Of a stretch of DNA of 64,000 nt, positions 36,264 through 45,145 are shown one piece after another. Within the stretch, counting starts at the first letter, position 1. Every line of letters begins with the position of its first letter. A program made the translations under genes and the position numbers. This DNA comes from Rhizobacter sp. Root404 (GTDB taxonomy: Bacteria; Pseudomonadota; Gammaproteobacteria; Burkholderiales; Burkholderiaceae_C). The notes beneath the pieces were generated by a model that saw nothing but the letters and a program-made list of their open reading frames with translations, made no database searches and was not told the DNA's origin. The stretch spans positions 1,494,948 through 1,558,947 of the forward strand of contig NZ_LMDS01000004.1 in NCBI RefSeq assembly GCF_001425865.1, in the 5' to 3' direction.

Positions 36264-38495
36264 ATGCCCACGCACACTGCTCCGACCGCCGCCCTGCCCT
36301 CGCTTCCGAACCCGCGCCACGCCCCCCGGCTGCCGGCCTACCTCGACAAGGCCCAGTTCAACCGCATCCGCCAGGCCGCCTACACGCTGCCGCAGGTGGT
36401 CAAGCCGGGCGACTACATCGACGACCGCCAGGCGGGGTTCGAGGAGCACCTCGACAAGCTCGGCTTCGTGCTGCTGCAGAAGCCGGTAGCCGGTGCGCGC
36501 CCGAGCCGCTGGATCGAGCCGGGCCTGATCGACACCGCGCTCGCGCACCTCGACGCCGTCGGCACCGGCCCCGATGTGCGGCCGCTGATGCTGGAGCGCG
36601 GCACCGCGCTGCAGGCGCTCGGCGTCGCGCGCCGCGCCGGCGAATGGACCCGGCTGATCAGCCACGCGCTGCAACTGTCGCCGCCGGGTTGGCGCGTGCC
36701 GGTGCTGTTCCGCGTGCCGGTGGATGCCGACGCGGTCTGGGCGTTCTACCGCAGCGGCGACAAGGCCGCGCTGCTCGCGGCCCTCGGCAAGCCGCCGGCG
36801 TATCCGGACGCCGCCGAGCTGGTCGCGCACCTGGAAACGCTGATCGCGCGCAGCCAGTCTCATCAACCCGGTCACCTCGAGGCACTGCTGCCGCGGCTGC
36901 AGGCGGAGTGTTCGACGCCCCAGCCGCTGGCCGACCTGAAAGCCGCGTGCAACCGCGCCCAGGAACGCTGGGAGCACCAGGTCACCGAGCTGCAGACGCT
37001 CGAGGGCCTCAACACCGAGTTGGCGTTCCAGGGCTACCCGGACACGTTCCAGAAGGCGCGCCAGCTGCAGCGCCGGGTCACGCTGTATGTCGGCCCGCCG
37101 AACAGCGGCAAGACCCACGCCGCGTTCGAGCGCCTCGCGCAGGCGCTGGACGGCGCGTACCTCGCGCCGCTGCGCCTGCTGGCGCTCGAAGGACGTGACC
37201 GGCTGGTCGGCCGCGGCGTGCCCACGTCGCTATTGACCGGCGAGGAGAACGTGCCGGCCGACGGCGCGCGCGTCGTCTCGAGCACGATCGAGATGGTCGC
37301 GACCAACAAGCCGATCGACGTGGCGGTGATCGACGAGGCGCAGATGATCTTCGACCCGTCGCGCGGCTGGGCCTGGACGCAGGCGATCGTCGCGGTGCCG
37401 GCGCGCGAGGTGATCATCATCTGCTCGGCCTATGCCGTGCCGGCGATCGAGAACCTGCTCGGCCTGTGCGGCGAGCGTTGCGAGGTCAGGCACTTCGAGC
37501 GCAAGCAGCACGTCCAGCTGCTGGCGGCGCCAGTGCCGATCGCCTCGCTGAAGCTTGGCGATGCGGTCGTGGCGTTCAGCCGCCGCGACGTGCTGACCCT
37601 TCGCGACCAGATCGCCGCCGGCGGCCACCCGGTCTCGGTGATCTACGGCGCGCTGCCGCCGGAGGTGCGGCGGCGCGAGGCCGAGCGCTTCGCGACCGGC
37701 GAATCGCACATCCTGGTCGCGACCGACGCCATCGGCATGGGCCTGAACCTGCCGATCCGGCGCGTCCTGTTCAGCACGATGACCAAGTTCGACGGCCAGG
37801 CCGACCGGCCGCTGAGCGAGTCCGAGGTCCACCAGATCGCCGGCCGCGCCGGCCGCTACGGCATGCACGAGGAAGGCTTCGCCGGCGTGCTGAAGGAAGC
37901 CGAGCCGCAGGCCGCGCGCCAGCTCAAGGAACTGCTGCACAAGACGCCGATGGCGCCGGACGACTTCAAGGCGCCGGTCGCACCGAACGGCTGGCATGTC
38001 GACACGATCTCGTCGCGCCTGCACAAGACGAAACTGCGCGAGGTGCTGGACGTGTTCATGCAGCAGCTCAAGCTCGACGACGCGCACTTCGCGGTCGCCG
38101 AACTCGAGCAGATGCTCGAGCTGGCCGAGCAGCTCGACCGCGTCGCGCCGACGTTGACGCTGAAGGAGCGCTTCGTGTACGCGCAGGCGCCGGTCGACAC
38201 CCGCACCGAGTCGCAGGTGCAGGCCTACCTCGATTGGGCCGCCAGCCACGCGCTGACCGGTCGCGCCGGCTCGCCGTGGTTCCTCGACGAGGTCGACGGC
38301 CACAGTCGGCTCGAACGCATGGAACAGGCGCTGCGCGCCTGCACGCTGTGGCTGTGGCTCGACCTGCGTTTCCCCGGCGTCTACGGCCACCTCGAGGCCG
38401 TGATCGCGCTGCGCAGCAGCCTGAACGACGGGATCGAACGGCAGCTGAAAGGCAAGCGCCCGCTCGCGATGGTGCGACGCAACGGCCGGCGCTAG
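36264..38495 (+). CDS. Suv3-like ATP-dependent RNA helicase
   Basis: This 743-residue protein resembles SUV3 (SUPV3L1), the mitochondrial degradosome helicase, in its motor region. Walker A GPPNSGKT lies at about 277-284, the motif II box IDEAQMI at about 356-362 (SUV3 has DEIQ/DEAQ, not DEAD), TDAIGMGLNLP at about 487-497 and QIAGRAGRYG at about 524-533. A long N-terminal domain (1-260) precedes the motor, and a C-terminal region ends in basic residues. It would unwind RNA in mRNA decay. It is followed by the RraA-like gene. Confidence 0.88.
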   Translation: MPTHTAPTAALPSLPNPRHAPRLPAYLDKAQFNRIRQAAYTLPQVVKPGDYIDDRQAGFEEHLDKLGFVLLQKPVAGARPSRWIEPGLIDTALAHLDAVGTGPDVRPLMLERGTALQALGVARRAGEWTRLISHALQLSPPGWRVPVLFRVPVDADAVWAFYRSGDKAALLAALGKPPAYPDAAELVAHLETLIARSQSHQPGHLEALLPRLQAECSTPQPLADLKAACNRAQERWEHQVTELQTLEGLNTELAFQGYPDTFQKARQLQRRVTLYVGPPNSGKTHAAFERLAQALDGAYLAPLRLLALEGRDRLVGRGVPTSLLTGEENVPADGARVVSSTIEMVATNKPIDVAVIDEAQMIFDPSRGWAWTQAIVAVPAREVIIICSAYAVPAIENLLGLCGERCEVRHFERKQHVQLLAAPVPIASLKLGDAVVAFSRRDVLTLRDQIAAGGHPVSVIYGALPPEVRRREAERFATGESHILVATDAIGMGLNLPIRRVLFSTMTKFDGQADRPLSESEVHQIAGRAGRYGMHEEGFAGVLKEAEPQAARQLKELLHKTPMAPDDFKAPVAPNGWHVDTISSRLHKTKLREVLDVFMQQLKLDDAHFAVAELEQMLELAEQLDRVAPTLTLKERFVYAQAPVDTRTESQVQAYLDWAASHALTGRAGSPWFLDEVDGHSRLERMEQALRACTLWLWLDLRFPGVYGHLEAVIALRSSLNDGIERQLKGKRPLAMVRRNGRR

Positions 38496-38536
38496 ATGGC
38501 CACGGCAGAATCGGGCCTCATCACAGGAGGATCTCG

Positions 38537-39262
38537 ATGGGCCCTGAACCGCTGCCTCTCCATCCCGCCGCGATCGACGCGCTGCAACGCATCGCCACCG
38601 CGACGATCACCACCGTGCTGCTGAAGAGGGGCCTGCGCAACGTCTGGCTGCGCGGCACCCGCCCGCTCGCGCCGGGGCAACCACGGATCGCCGGACGCGC
38701 CTTCACGCTGCGCTTCGTGCCGGCCCGCGAGGACCTGGCGACGCCTGCCTCGTGGGCCTCCCCGATCTCGACCCGCGCCGCGATCGAGGCGATGCCGGCC
38801 GGCTGCGTCGCGGTGGTCGGCGCGATGGGCGTCACCGACGCCGGCATCTTCGGCGACATCCTGTGTGCGCGGATGCAAAGGCGCGGCGTCGCGGCGCTGG
38901 TCAGCGACGGCGTCGTGCGCGACCTGGCCGGCGTGCTCGGCACCGGCCTGCCGGTGTGGTGCCAGGGCACCGCTGCACCCGCGTCGGTGACCGGCCTGAC
39001 CTTCGTCGGCTGGCAGGAGGCCATCGATTGCGGTGGGGTCGCGGTGTTCCCGAACGACGTGATCGTGGTCGACGCCGACGGCGCGGTGCTGATCCCCGCG
39101 GCCCTGCTCGACGACGTGATCGCCGCCGCGGTCGAGCAGGAGCGGCTCGAGGGCTGGATCATGGGCCAGGTCGAGGCCGGCGTCCCGCTGCCGGGCCTGT
39201 ACCCGCCGAACGACGAGAACCAGGCGCGCTACCGTGCGTGGGCGACGGAGCACGCATCGTGA
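38537..39262 (+). CDS. RraA-like / HMG aldolase-fold protein
   Basis: This 241-residue protein belongs to the RraA/4-hydroxy-4-methyl-2-oxoglutarate aldolase family. The segment VVGAMGVTDAGIFGDILCAR, then VSDGVVRDLAGV, retains the Arg-Asp pair linked to aldolase/decarboxylase activity, and LPVWCQG follows. The N-terminal part has an extension before the core. RBS AGGAGG is strong. The stop overlaps the Ldh2 start (GTGA), supporting a metabolic role rather than RNase E inhibition, though the adjacent RNA helicase gene is notable. Confidence 0.82.
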   Translation: MGPEPLPLHPAAIDALQRIATATITTVLLKRGLRNVWLRGTRPLAPGQPRIAGRAFTLRFVPAREDLATPASWASPISTRAAIEAMPAGCVAVVGAMGVTDAGIFGDILCARMQRRGVAALVSDGVVRDLAGVLGTGLPVWCQGTAAPASVTGLTFVGWQEAIDCGGVAVFPNDVIVVDADGAVLIPAALLDDVIAAAVEQERLEGWIMGQVEAGVPLPGLYPPNDENQARYRAWATEHAS

Positions 39263-40347
39263 CGGCCGCCGTGCACACGATCGCGGTCGAACCGCTGCGC
39301 GCCGCGGTGCGCGAGCTGATGCTCGGCTTCGGCAGCGCGCCGGCCGAGATCGAGCTGGTCACCGACAACCTGATCCAGGCCAACCTGACCGGGCACGATT
39401 CGCACGGCATCGGCATGCTGCCGCGCTACGCGAACGCCTTCCTCGAAGGCGGGCTCGTGCCGAATGCGCACGTGCAGACCCGGCTCGACTGCGGCACGCT
39501 GCTCGCTCTCGACGGCCGCGCCGGGTTCGGCCAGGTGATCGGCCACGAGGCGATGGCGCTCGGCATCGCGCGTGCCCGGGAACACGGCAGCTGCATCGTC
39601 GCGCTGGCGAATTCGCACCACCTGTGCCGCATCGGGGCGTGGGCGGAGATGGCGGTCGAAGCCGGCCTGGTCTCGGTGCATTTCGTCAACGTGATCTCGC
39701 GGCCGATCGTCGCGCCCTGGGGCGGACGCGATGCGCGCTTCGGCACCAATCCGTTCGCGGTCGGCATCCCGGTCGCGGGCCGCGACCCGGTGATCCTCGA
39801 CCTGGCCACGAGCGTGGTCGCGCAGGGCAAGACCCGGGTCGCGCACAACAAGGGCGAGGCGCTGGCGCCGGGTCAGCTTCTCGACAACGAAGGCAATCCG
39901 ACGACCGACCCGCGCTACGGCGTGATCGAACCGCTCGGCGCGCTGCGCACCTTCGGCGAGCACAAGGGCTTCGGCCTGGCCCTGGTGTGCGAGCTGCTGG
40001 GCGGTGCACTGGCCGGCGGGCTGGCCGTGCACGGCCCCACGGACGGCAAGCAACGGGTGCTGAACGGCATGCTGACGATCCTGTTCGATCCGGCCCGCCT
40101 CGGCGAAAGCGCGGTCTACGGGCCCGAGATGCAGGCCTTCCTGGACTGGGTGGTCGAGTCGCCCGCGCAGGCGGGCACCGACCGCGTCCGCGTCGCCGGC
40201 GAACCCGAGCGTGAGACCCGCGCGAAGCGGCTCGCCCACGGCATCCCGGTCGACGCCACGACCTGGGGCGAGCTGCTGGCCGCGGCCGGCAAGCTCGGCC
40301 GCGATCCGGCACTGGTCAACCGTCTGGCGGGCGTGGCGACGGGGTGA
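39259..40347 (+). CDS. Ldh2-family malate/L-lactate dehydrogenase
   Basis: This 362-residue NAD(P)-dependent oxidoreductase matches the Ldh_2 (malate/L-lactate/sulfolactate dehydrogenase) family: ANLTGHDSHGIGMLPRYANAF near 43-63 (catalytic His region), ANSHHLCRIG, APWGGRDARFGTNPFAVGIP, and EHKGFGLALVCELLGGAL. It starts at GTG 39259, overlapping the RraA-like stop. Together they may form a pathway for a hydroxy-/keto-diacid; the substrate is unknown. Confidence 0.9.
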   Translation: MTAAVHTIAVEPLRAAVRELMLGFGSAPAEIELVTDNLIQANLTGHDSHGIGMLPRYANAFLEGGLVPNAHVQTRLDCGTLLALDGRAGFGQVIGHEAMALGIARAREHGSCIVALANSHHLCRIGAWAEMAVEAGLVSVHFVNVISRPIVAPWGGRDARFGTNPFAVGIPVAGRDPVILDLATSVVAQGKTRVAHNKGEALAPGQLLDNEGNPTTDPRYGVIEPLGALRTFGEHKGFGLALVCELLGGALAGGLAVHGPTDGKQRVLNGMLTILFDPARLGESAVYGPEMQAFLDWVVESPAQAGTDRVRVAGEPERETRAKRLAHGIPVDATTWGELLAAAGKLGRDPALVNRLAGVATG

Positions 40348-40353
40348 TCGCTG

Positions 40354-40369
40354 CCGGGCGCTTGCCCGG
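40354..40369. terminator. Hairpin after the Ldh2 gene
   Basis: CCGGGC-GCTT-GCCCGG is a perfect 6-4-6 stem 7 nt after the stop. No clear U-tract follows, so it is a weak terminator candidate. Confidence 0.4.
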
Positions 40370-40472
40370 AATGGGACGCTTCGACAGCGTCGCGTCCTAC
40401 GGGCGCCCGGTGGCGCCGGCGCTAACCTATGGCTCAACTGGCACGTGGTCCCCACGGGCCGGACGATCCCCC

Positions 40473-40862
40473 ATGACCACCCTCAAAGCATTCCTCGTCG
40501 AAGACAGTCCGGTGATCCAGAAGAACCTGGTCGCGGCACTCGAAGAGTTGGCGCCCGTCAAGGTGGTCGGAGTCGCCGAGGACGAGCGCGGCGCGGTCGA
40601 ATGGCTGGGCGCGCGCTGCGACCCGCCGGGCTGCGACGTGGTGATCGTCGACATCTTCCTGAAGGCCGGCTCCGGCCTCGGCGTGCTGCGCGCCGCACGC
40701 GACCTGCACATGCCGATGACCTTGATCGTGCTGAGCAACTACGCGACCGCCGACATGCAGCGCCGCTGCCTCGAGCTCGGCGCGAGCCGGGTGTTCGACA
40801 AGTCGAGCGAGGTGGACGAACTGATCCACTACTGCGAGCAGCTGGCCGCCCCGCACGACTGA
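40473..40862 (+). CDS. Stand-alone response regulator receiver
   Basis: This 129-residue CheY-like protein has a phosphoacceptor Asp at about 60 (VIVDIF), acidic pair E10/D11, a Ser at 88 (LSNY) and a Lys at about 110 (FDKS). It has no output domain. No histidine kinase is encoded in the window, so it may serve a kinase elsewhere. It starts about 125 nt after the Ldh2 gene and is likely a separate unit. Confidence 0.92.
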   Translation: MTTLKAFLVEDSPVIQKNLVAALEELAPVKVVGVAEDERGAVEWLGARCDPPGCDVVIVDIFLKAGSGLGVLRAARDLHMPMTLIVLSNYATADMQRRCLELGASRVFDKSSEVDELIHYCEQLAAPHD

Positions 40863-40874
40863 CCGGACCCGCCC

Positions 40875-41471
40875 TTACGCGAACAGGCCCGGCGCGCCGC
40901 TCGGGCCGAGCTCGTCGTCCTGGTAGAAGCAGGCCGGGCAGATCGCGCGGTAGCGCTCGTTGCCGCCGATGAACACCTGCTCGCCTTCGCGCACGCGCTG
41001 GCCGCGCGCGTCGATGCGCAGGTTCAGCGTGGCCTTGCGGCCGCAGGCGCAGACCGACTTCATCTCTTCGATGTCGTCGGCCAGCGTCAGCAGCGCGGCC
41101 GCGCCCGGGAACGCCTCGGCGCGGAAGTCGCTGCGCAGGCCATAGCAGACCACCGGCACGCCGCCGACGTGCGCAAGCCGATGCAGCTGGCTCACTTGCG
41201 CCGGCGTCAGGAACTGCGCCTCGTCGATCAGCAGGCAGGCGATGTCGTCACCCAGGTGGCTGCGCACGAACTGCGTCTGCGGACCGAAGGTCTCGGCCTC
41301 GCGCGCCAGGCCCAGGCGCGACGCGATCACGCCCTTGCCGTCGCGCGTGTCGACTGCGGCCGTGAACAGGCGCACGCGCATGCCGCGCTCTTCGTAGTTG
41401 TGCGCGGCCTGCAGCAGCGCCGTGGACTTGCCCGCGTTCATCGCGGCGTAGCGGAAATGGAGTTTCGCCAT
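40875..41471 (-). CDS. tdk: Thymidine kinase
   Basis: Tdk phosphorylates thymidine with ATP in the salvage route. The 198-residue type II enzyme has a P-loop MNAGKST at about 11-17, Walker B LLIDEAQF at about 84-91, and a C-terminal zinc lobe (CACG, then CPACF). The start MAKLHFRYAAMNAGKST is canonical. It faces the response regulator gene tail to tail. Confidence 0.96.
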   Translation of the reverse strand: MAKLHFRYAAMNAGKSTALLQAAHNYEERGMRVRLFTAAVDTRDGKGVIASRLGLAREAETFGPQTQFVRSHLGDDIACLLIDEAQFLTPAQVSQLHRLAHVGGVPVVCYGLRSDFRAEAFPGAAALLTLADDIEEMKSVCACGRKATLNLRIDARGQRVREGEQVFIGGNERYRAICPACFYQDDELGPSGAPGLFA

Positions 41472-41571
41472 GCTCGGGCGATTGTCCGTCAGCGCCTGGC
41501 GCCGCGTGTCGATCCGGGTCGGCGAAGATCGTCGTGTGATCAGCGACCCCGCTGTCAACCCAGGAGCCCGC

Positions 41572-42051
41572 ATGACATCCGATCCTTCCCTCGCACCCGC
41601 CGCGCACGAACTGGTGATCACGCGGCTCATCGACGTGCCGCGCGCCAAGCTGTTCCGCTGCTGGACCGAGCCCGCGCTGATCACGCAATGGTTCACGCCG
41701 CCGCCGTACAAGACCGTGGCCGCCGAGGTCGCTCCGCGCGCCGGCGGCAACAGCCTGATCACGATGCAGGCGCCCGACGGCACGCTGATCCCGAACCGCG
41801 GCGTGTACCTCGAAGTGGTCGCCAACGAGCGCATCGTCTTCACGGACGCCTACACCGCAGCCTGGGTGCCGTCGGCGAAGCCCTTCTTCACCGGCATCCT
41901 GACCTTCGAGGAGGAAGCCGGCCAGACCCGCTACACCGCCCGTGCACGGCACTGGACCGCGGAGGATTGCGCCGCCCACGAGAAGATGGGCTTCCACCAG
42001 GGATGGGGGATCGCGACGGACCAGCTGGCGCGGCTGGCCGCGACGCTGTAG
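41572..42051 (+). CDS. SRPBCC-domain protein (AHSA1-like)
   Basis: This 159-residue protein has the AHSA1/START-like fold: LVITRLIDVPRAKLFRCWTEPALITQWFTPPPYKT, then ANERIVFTDAY and the terminal helix HEKMGFHQGWGIATDQLARLAA. Such proteins bind hydrophobic ligands; the ligand is unknown. RBS CAGGAG precedes the start. It is followed by the TauD remnant. Confidence 0.88.
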   Translation: MTSDPSLAPAAHELVITRLIDVPRAKLFRCWTEPALITQWFTPPPYKTVAAEVAPRAGGNSLITMQAPDGTLIPNRGVYLEVVANERIVFTDAYTAAWVPSAKPFFTGILTFEEEAGQTRYTARARHWTAEDCAAHEKMGFHQGWGIATDQLARLAATL

Positions 42052-42063
42052 CAGCGCGACCGG

Positions 42064-42111
42064 TCAGTAAGGCAGGTCGCCGACGATGCCGGCGCGTTCC
42101 ATCTTGCGACG
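42064..42111 (-). pseudogene. Remnant of a TauD/TfdA dioxygenase C-terminus
   Basis: On the minus strand the sequence reads RRKMERAGIVGDLPY and a stop, nearly the same as the last 15 residues of the intact TauD-family gene at 61675 (HRKMERAGIVGDVPY). The 30 nt 42076-42105 are identical to 61687-61716. Upstream the similarity ends, so this is a decayed fragment, not a gene. Confidence 0.75.
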
Positions 42112-42204
42112 CCCGCCGGGATTGACGGAACGCGACCCGCGCTTATCCGTTCACGCCATCGGCTGCGGTAGGCTCGGGTCCCCTCGACTGTCGGAGTCAA
42201 GCGC

Positions 42205-42591
42205 ATGCAACGAGTGACGGGAATCGGCGGCATCTTCTTCAAGGCGAAGGACCCGGCCGCGCTGAGCGCCTGGTACAAGGCGCATCTCGGTCTGGATGTC
42301 CAGGCCTGGGGCGGCGCGACGCTGCGCTGGGTCGATGCGCAGGGGCAGCCCGTCGCCGGCACCACGGCCTGGAGCGTCAGCGCTCAGGACAGTGACCTGT
42401 TCGCGCCGAGCACCGCGCCGTTCATGGTGAACTACCGCGTCGCCGACCTGGCCAGCCTGCTGGCGGCGTTGCGCCGTGAAGGCTGCAACGTGCTCGACCA
42501 GACGGATTATTCCGAGTTCGGCAAGTTCGGCTGGGTCATCGATCCGGAAGGCCACAAGATCGAATTGTGGGAGCCGCCTGCGGGGCGATGA
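42205..42591 (+). CDS. VOC-family protein
   Basis: This 128-residue VOC domain protein (TGIGGIFFKAKDPAALSAWYKAHLGLDV, then MVNYRVADLASLLAALRREG and FGKFGWVIDPEGHKIELWEPP) matches the glyoxalase/bleomycin-resistance fold. The terminal IELWEPP motif holds a likely metal-ligand Glu. It stands alone between the TauD remnant and the tcu locus. Substrate unknown. Confidence 0.87.
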   Translation: MQRVTGIGGIFFKAKDPAALSAWYKAHLGLDVQAWGGATLRWVDAQGQPVAGTTAWSVSAQDSDLFAPSTAPFMVNYRVADLASLLAALRREGCNVLDQTDYSEFGKFGWVIDPEGHKIELWEPPAGR

Positions 42592-42705
42592 GTCTTGCGC
42601 GAACGTCGGCCAGCTCCGCTGCTCGACCGGCTCAGCCCTGGAGTACCTGAACCGATTGGTACCATTGAACATGACCTGCTGGCGTTCGCTTTAACCCATT
42701 CGACC

Positions 42706-43632
42706 GTGGAACTGCGCCAGCTTCGCTATTTCGTGAAGGTCTGTGAAATGCGGAGCATGGGTCGTGCAGCGGTCGAGCTCGGCGTCGTGACGTCGGCACT
42801 GAGCCAGCAGATCAGTCGGTTGGAGGGCGAACTCAGTACACGTCTGTTGCTGCGGGGCAGCACCGGCGTCAGCCCCACCGACGCCGGCGTCGCCTTCCTG
42901 CAGCAGGCTCAGCTCACGCTGCGCCATGCGGACGAGGCGGTGCGGGCGGCCCAGCAGGCGCGCCTGTCGGGCCATGTCAGCGTGGGCCTGGCGCCGACCA
43001 CGGCCTCGGTGCTGGGCTTGCCGCTGATGCAGGCGATGCGGGCGCGCTACCCGGACGTGCGGCTGCACCTGGTGGAATCGCTGTCGGGCAACCTCGCCAG
43101 CCTGCTGCAGGCGCGCCTGCTGGACCTGGCGGTGCTGTTCGACACCTCCACGCCGCATCGCTGGAGCATCCAGCCGTTGCTGGACGAAAAGCTGTTCGTG
43201 CTGGCCGCGACCGGGCTGGCGAGGCGGCCCTCCGGCCCGAAGGTGAAGCTGGCCCAGCTCGCCGGCGTGCCGCTCATCATGCCCAGTGCCGGCCACGGCC
43301 TGCGCGCCACCCTCACGGCGGCGTTCGCCCGCGCCCGCATCGTGCCCGACGTGGTGGCTGAAGTCGACGGCCTGGCGCTGTTGATGGACGCGGTCCGCGC
43401 GGGCCTGGGCGCGACCATCCAGCCCGGTGCTGCCCTCGCGCGGCAGCCGGCGGACGATGTGCTGAGCAGCCAGATCACCGATACCCACGTGGGCCGGCGC
43501 AGCCTGCTGGTCAGCCTCTCGGACGACGAACTGTCGCCCGCCGCGCTGGCCGCCCGCGTGGTGATGGCCGACGCGGCGCGGACGCTGGTGAACGAAGGGC
43601 GCTGGCCCGGCGCAAGTCTTCTCGAAAACTGA
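42706..43632 (+). CDS. tcuR: LysR-family regulator of the tcu locus (TcuR-like)
   Basis: This 308-residue LysR regulator starts at GTG 42706 (ELRQLRYFVKVCEMRSMGRA) with the HTH in about the first 60 residues (VTSALSQQISRLEGEL). It has a substrate-binding domain with VGLAPTTASVLGLPLMQ. It is encoded just upstream of tcuA-tcuB on the same strand. By context it controls tricarballylate use; the effector is probably tricarballylate or a relative (inference). Confidence 0.85.
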   Translation: MELRQLRYFVKVCEMRSMGRAAVELGVVTSALSQQISRLEGELSTRLLLRGSTGVSPTDAGVAFLQQAQLTLRHADEAVRAAQQARLSGHVSVGLAPTTASVLGLPLMQAMRARYPDVRLHLVESLSGNLASLLQARLLDLAVLFDTSTPHRWSIQPLLDEKLFVLAATGLARRPSGPKVKLAQLAGVPLIMPSAGHGLRATLTAAFARARIVPDVVAEVDGLALLMDAVRAGLGATIQPGAALARQPADDVLSSQITDTHVGRRSLLVSLSDDELSPAALAARVVMADAARTLVNEGRWPGASLLEN

Positions 43633-43708
43633 ACACCCGATGCCTGAACCGGCCTTTCGCCGGGCGGGCCGCCTGCCTAGAGTCTCCTGACACCAAGGGA
43701 GACGAGCA

Positions 43709-45145
43709 ATGAGCGATGAGCAGGTCGATGTGCTGGTGGTAGGCGGCGGCAATGCCGCACTCTGCGCCGCGCTGATGGCGCGCGAGGCCGGCGCCAGCGT
43801 GCTGCTGCTGGAGGCCGCGCCCAAGGCCTGGCGGGGCGGCAATTCGCAGCACACGCGCAACCTGCGCTGCATGCACGACGCGCCGCAGGACGTGCTCGTC
43901 GAGGCCTACCCGGAGGAGGAATACTGGCAGGACCTGCTCAAGGTGACCGGCGGCCTGACCGACGAGCACCTGGCCCGCCTGGTGATCCGGGCGTCGTCGA
44001 ATTGCCGCGACTGGATGCGCCGCCACGGCGTGCACTTCCAGCCGCCCCTGTCCGGCGCACTTCACGTGGCGCGCACCAACGCCTTCTTCATGGGCGGCGG
44101 CAAGGCGCTGGTGAACGCCTATTACCGCAGCGCCGAACGCCTCGGCGTGCGGATTCGCTACGAGACGCCGGTGGCTTCGGTGGAACTCGAAGGCCGACGC
44201 TTCACGGCGGTCCGAACCGAAGGCGGCGAGCGCATTACCGCCAGAAGCTGCGTGCTCGCCGCCGGCGGCTTCGAGTCGAACCGCGAATGGCTGCGCGAGG
44301 CCTGGGGCCGGAACGAACGCGGTGAATGGCCGGCCGACAACTTCCTGATCCGCGGCACGCGCTTCAACCAGGGCGTCCTGCTCAGGCAGTTGATCGAGGC
44401 CGGTGCCGACACGGTCGGCGATCCCTCGCAGGGCCACATGGTGGCGATCGACGCCCGCGCCCCGCTGTACGACGGCGGCATCTGCACGCGCATCGATTGC
44501 GTGTCGCTGGGCGTGGTGGTCAACCGCGAGGCGCGCCGCTTCTACGACGAGGGCGAGGACTTCTGGCCCAAGCGCTATGCCATCTGGGGGCGGCTGGTGG
44601 CTCAGCAGCCGGGCCAGGTGGGCTATTCGATCATCGACCAGAAGGCGGTGGGCCGCTTCATGCCGCCGGTGTTTCCGGGCACGGTCGCCGACACGCTGCC
44701 GGAGCTGGCACGTCAGCTCGGGCTGGACGAAGCGGTCTTCCTGCGCACCATCGCCGACTACAACGCCGCCTGCCGCGTCGGCCGCTTCGACCACACGGCC
44801 CTGGACGACTGCCATACCGAAGGCCTGCTACCCGCCAAGACCCACTGGGCCCGGCCGATCGACACCGCACCCTTCCACGCCTATCCGCTGCGCCCCGGCA
44901 TCACCTTCACCTACCTTGGCCTGAAGGTGGACGACACCGCCGCCGTGCGCTTCGGCGACCGGCCCAGCCCGAACCTGTTCGTGGCCGGCGAAATGATGGC
45001 CGGCAACGTCCTCGGCCAGGGCTACACCGCCGGCGTCGGCATGAGCATCGGCACCGCGTTCGGCCGGATTGCCGGCACGCAATCCGCAGCCGCCGCCGCA
45101 ACCGCGGCCCTGAAGCAGAAAGAGGCCCACCATGCAAACGCTTGA
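43709..45145 (+). CDS. tcuA: Tricarballylate dehydrogenase, FAD subunit
   Basis: TcuA oxidises tricarballylate to cis-aconitate with FAD. The 478-residue protein begins with a dinucleotide fold ([20 protein letters not shown]) and follows the fumarate reductase/succinate dehydrogenase flavoprotein pattern. [10 protein letters not shown] and a TPF-type FAD end ([24 protein letters not shown]) are visible. It lies directly upstream of tcuB, overlapping by 14 nt. Confidence 0.93.
   Translation: MSDEQVDVLVVGGGNAALCAALMAREAGASVLLLEAAPKAWRGGNSQHTRNLRCMHDAPQDVLVEAYPEEEYWQDLLKVTGGLTDEHLARLVIRASSNCRDWMRRHGVHFQPPLSGALHVARTNAFFMGGGKALVNAYYRSAERLGVRIRYETPVASVELEGRRFTAVRTEGGERITARSCVLAAGGFESNREWLREAWGRNERGEWPADNFLIRGTRFNQGVLLRQLIEAGADTVGDPSQGHMVAIDARAPLYDGGICTRIDCVSLGVVVNREARRFYDEGEDFWPKRYAIWGRLVAQQPGQVGYSIIDQKAVGRFMPPVFPGTVADTLPELARQLGLDEAVFLRTIADYNAACRVGRFDHTALDDCHTEGLLPAKTHWARPIDTAPFHAYPLRPGITFTYLGLKVDDTAAVRFGDRPSPNLFVAGEMMAGNVLGQGYTAGVGMSIGTAFGRIAGTQSAAAAATAALKQKEAHHANA

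Noticed and set aside
40354..40369. Hairpin after Ldh2 as a definite rho-independent terminator
   Set aside because: The stem is perfect but no U-run follows, so it is kept only as a low-confidence candidate.
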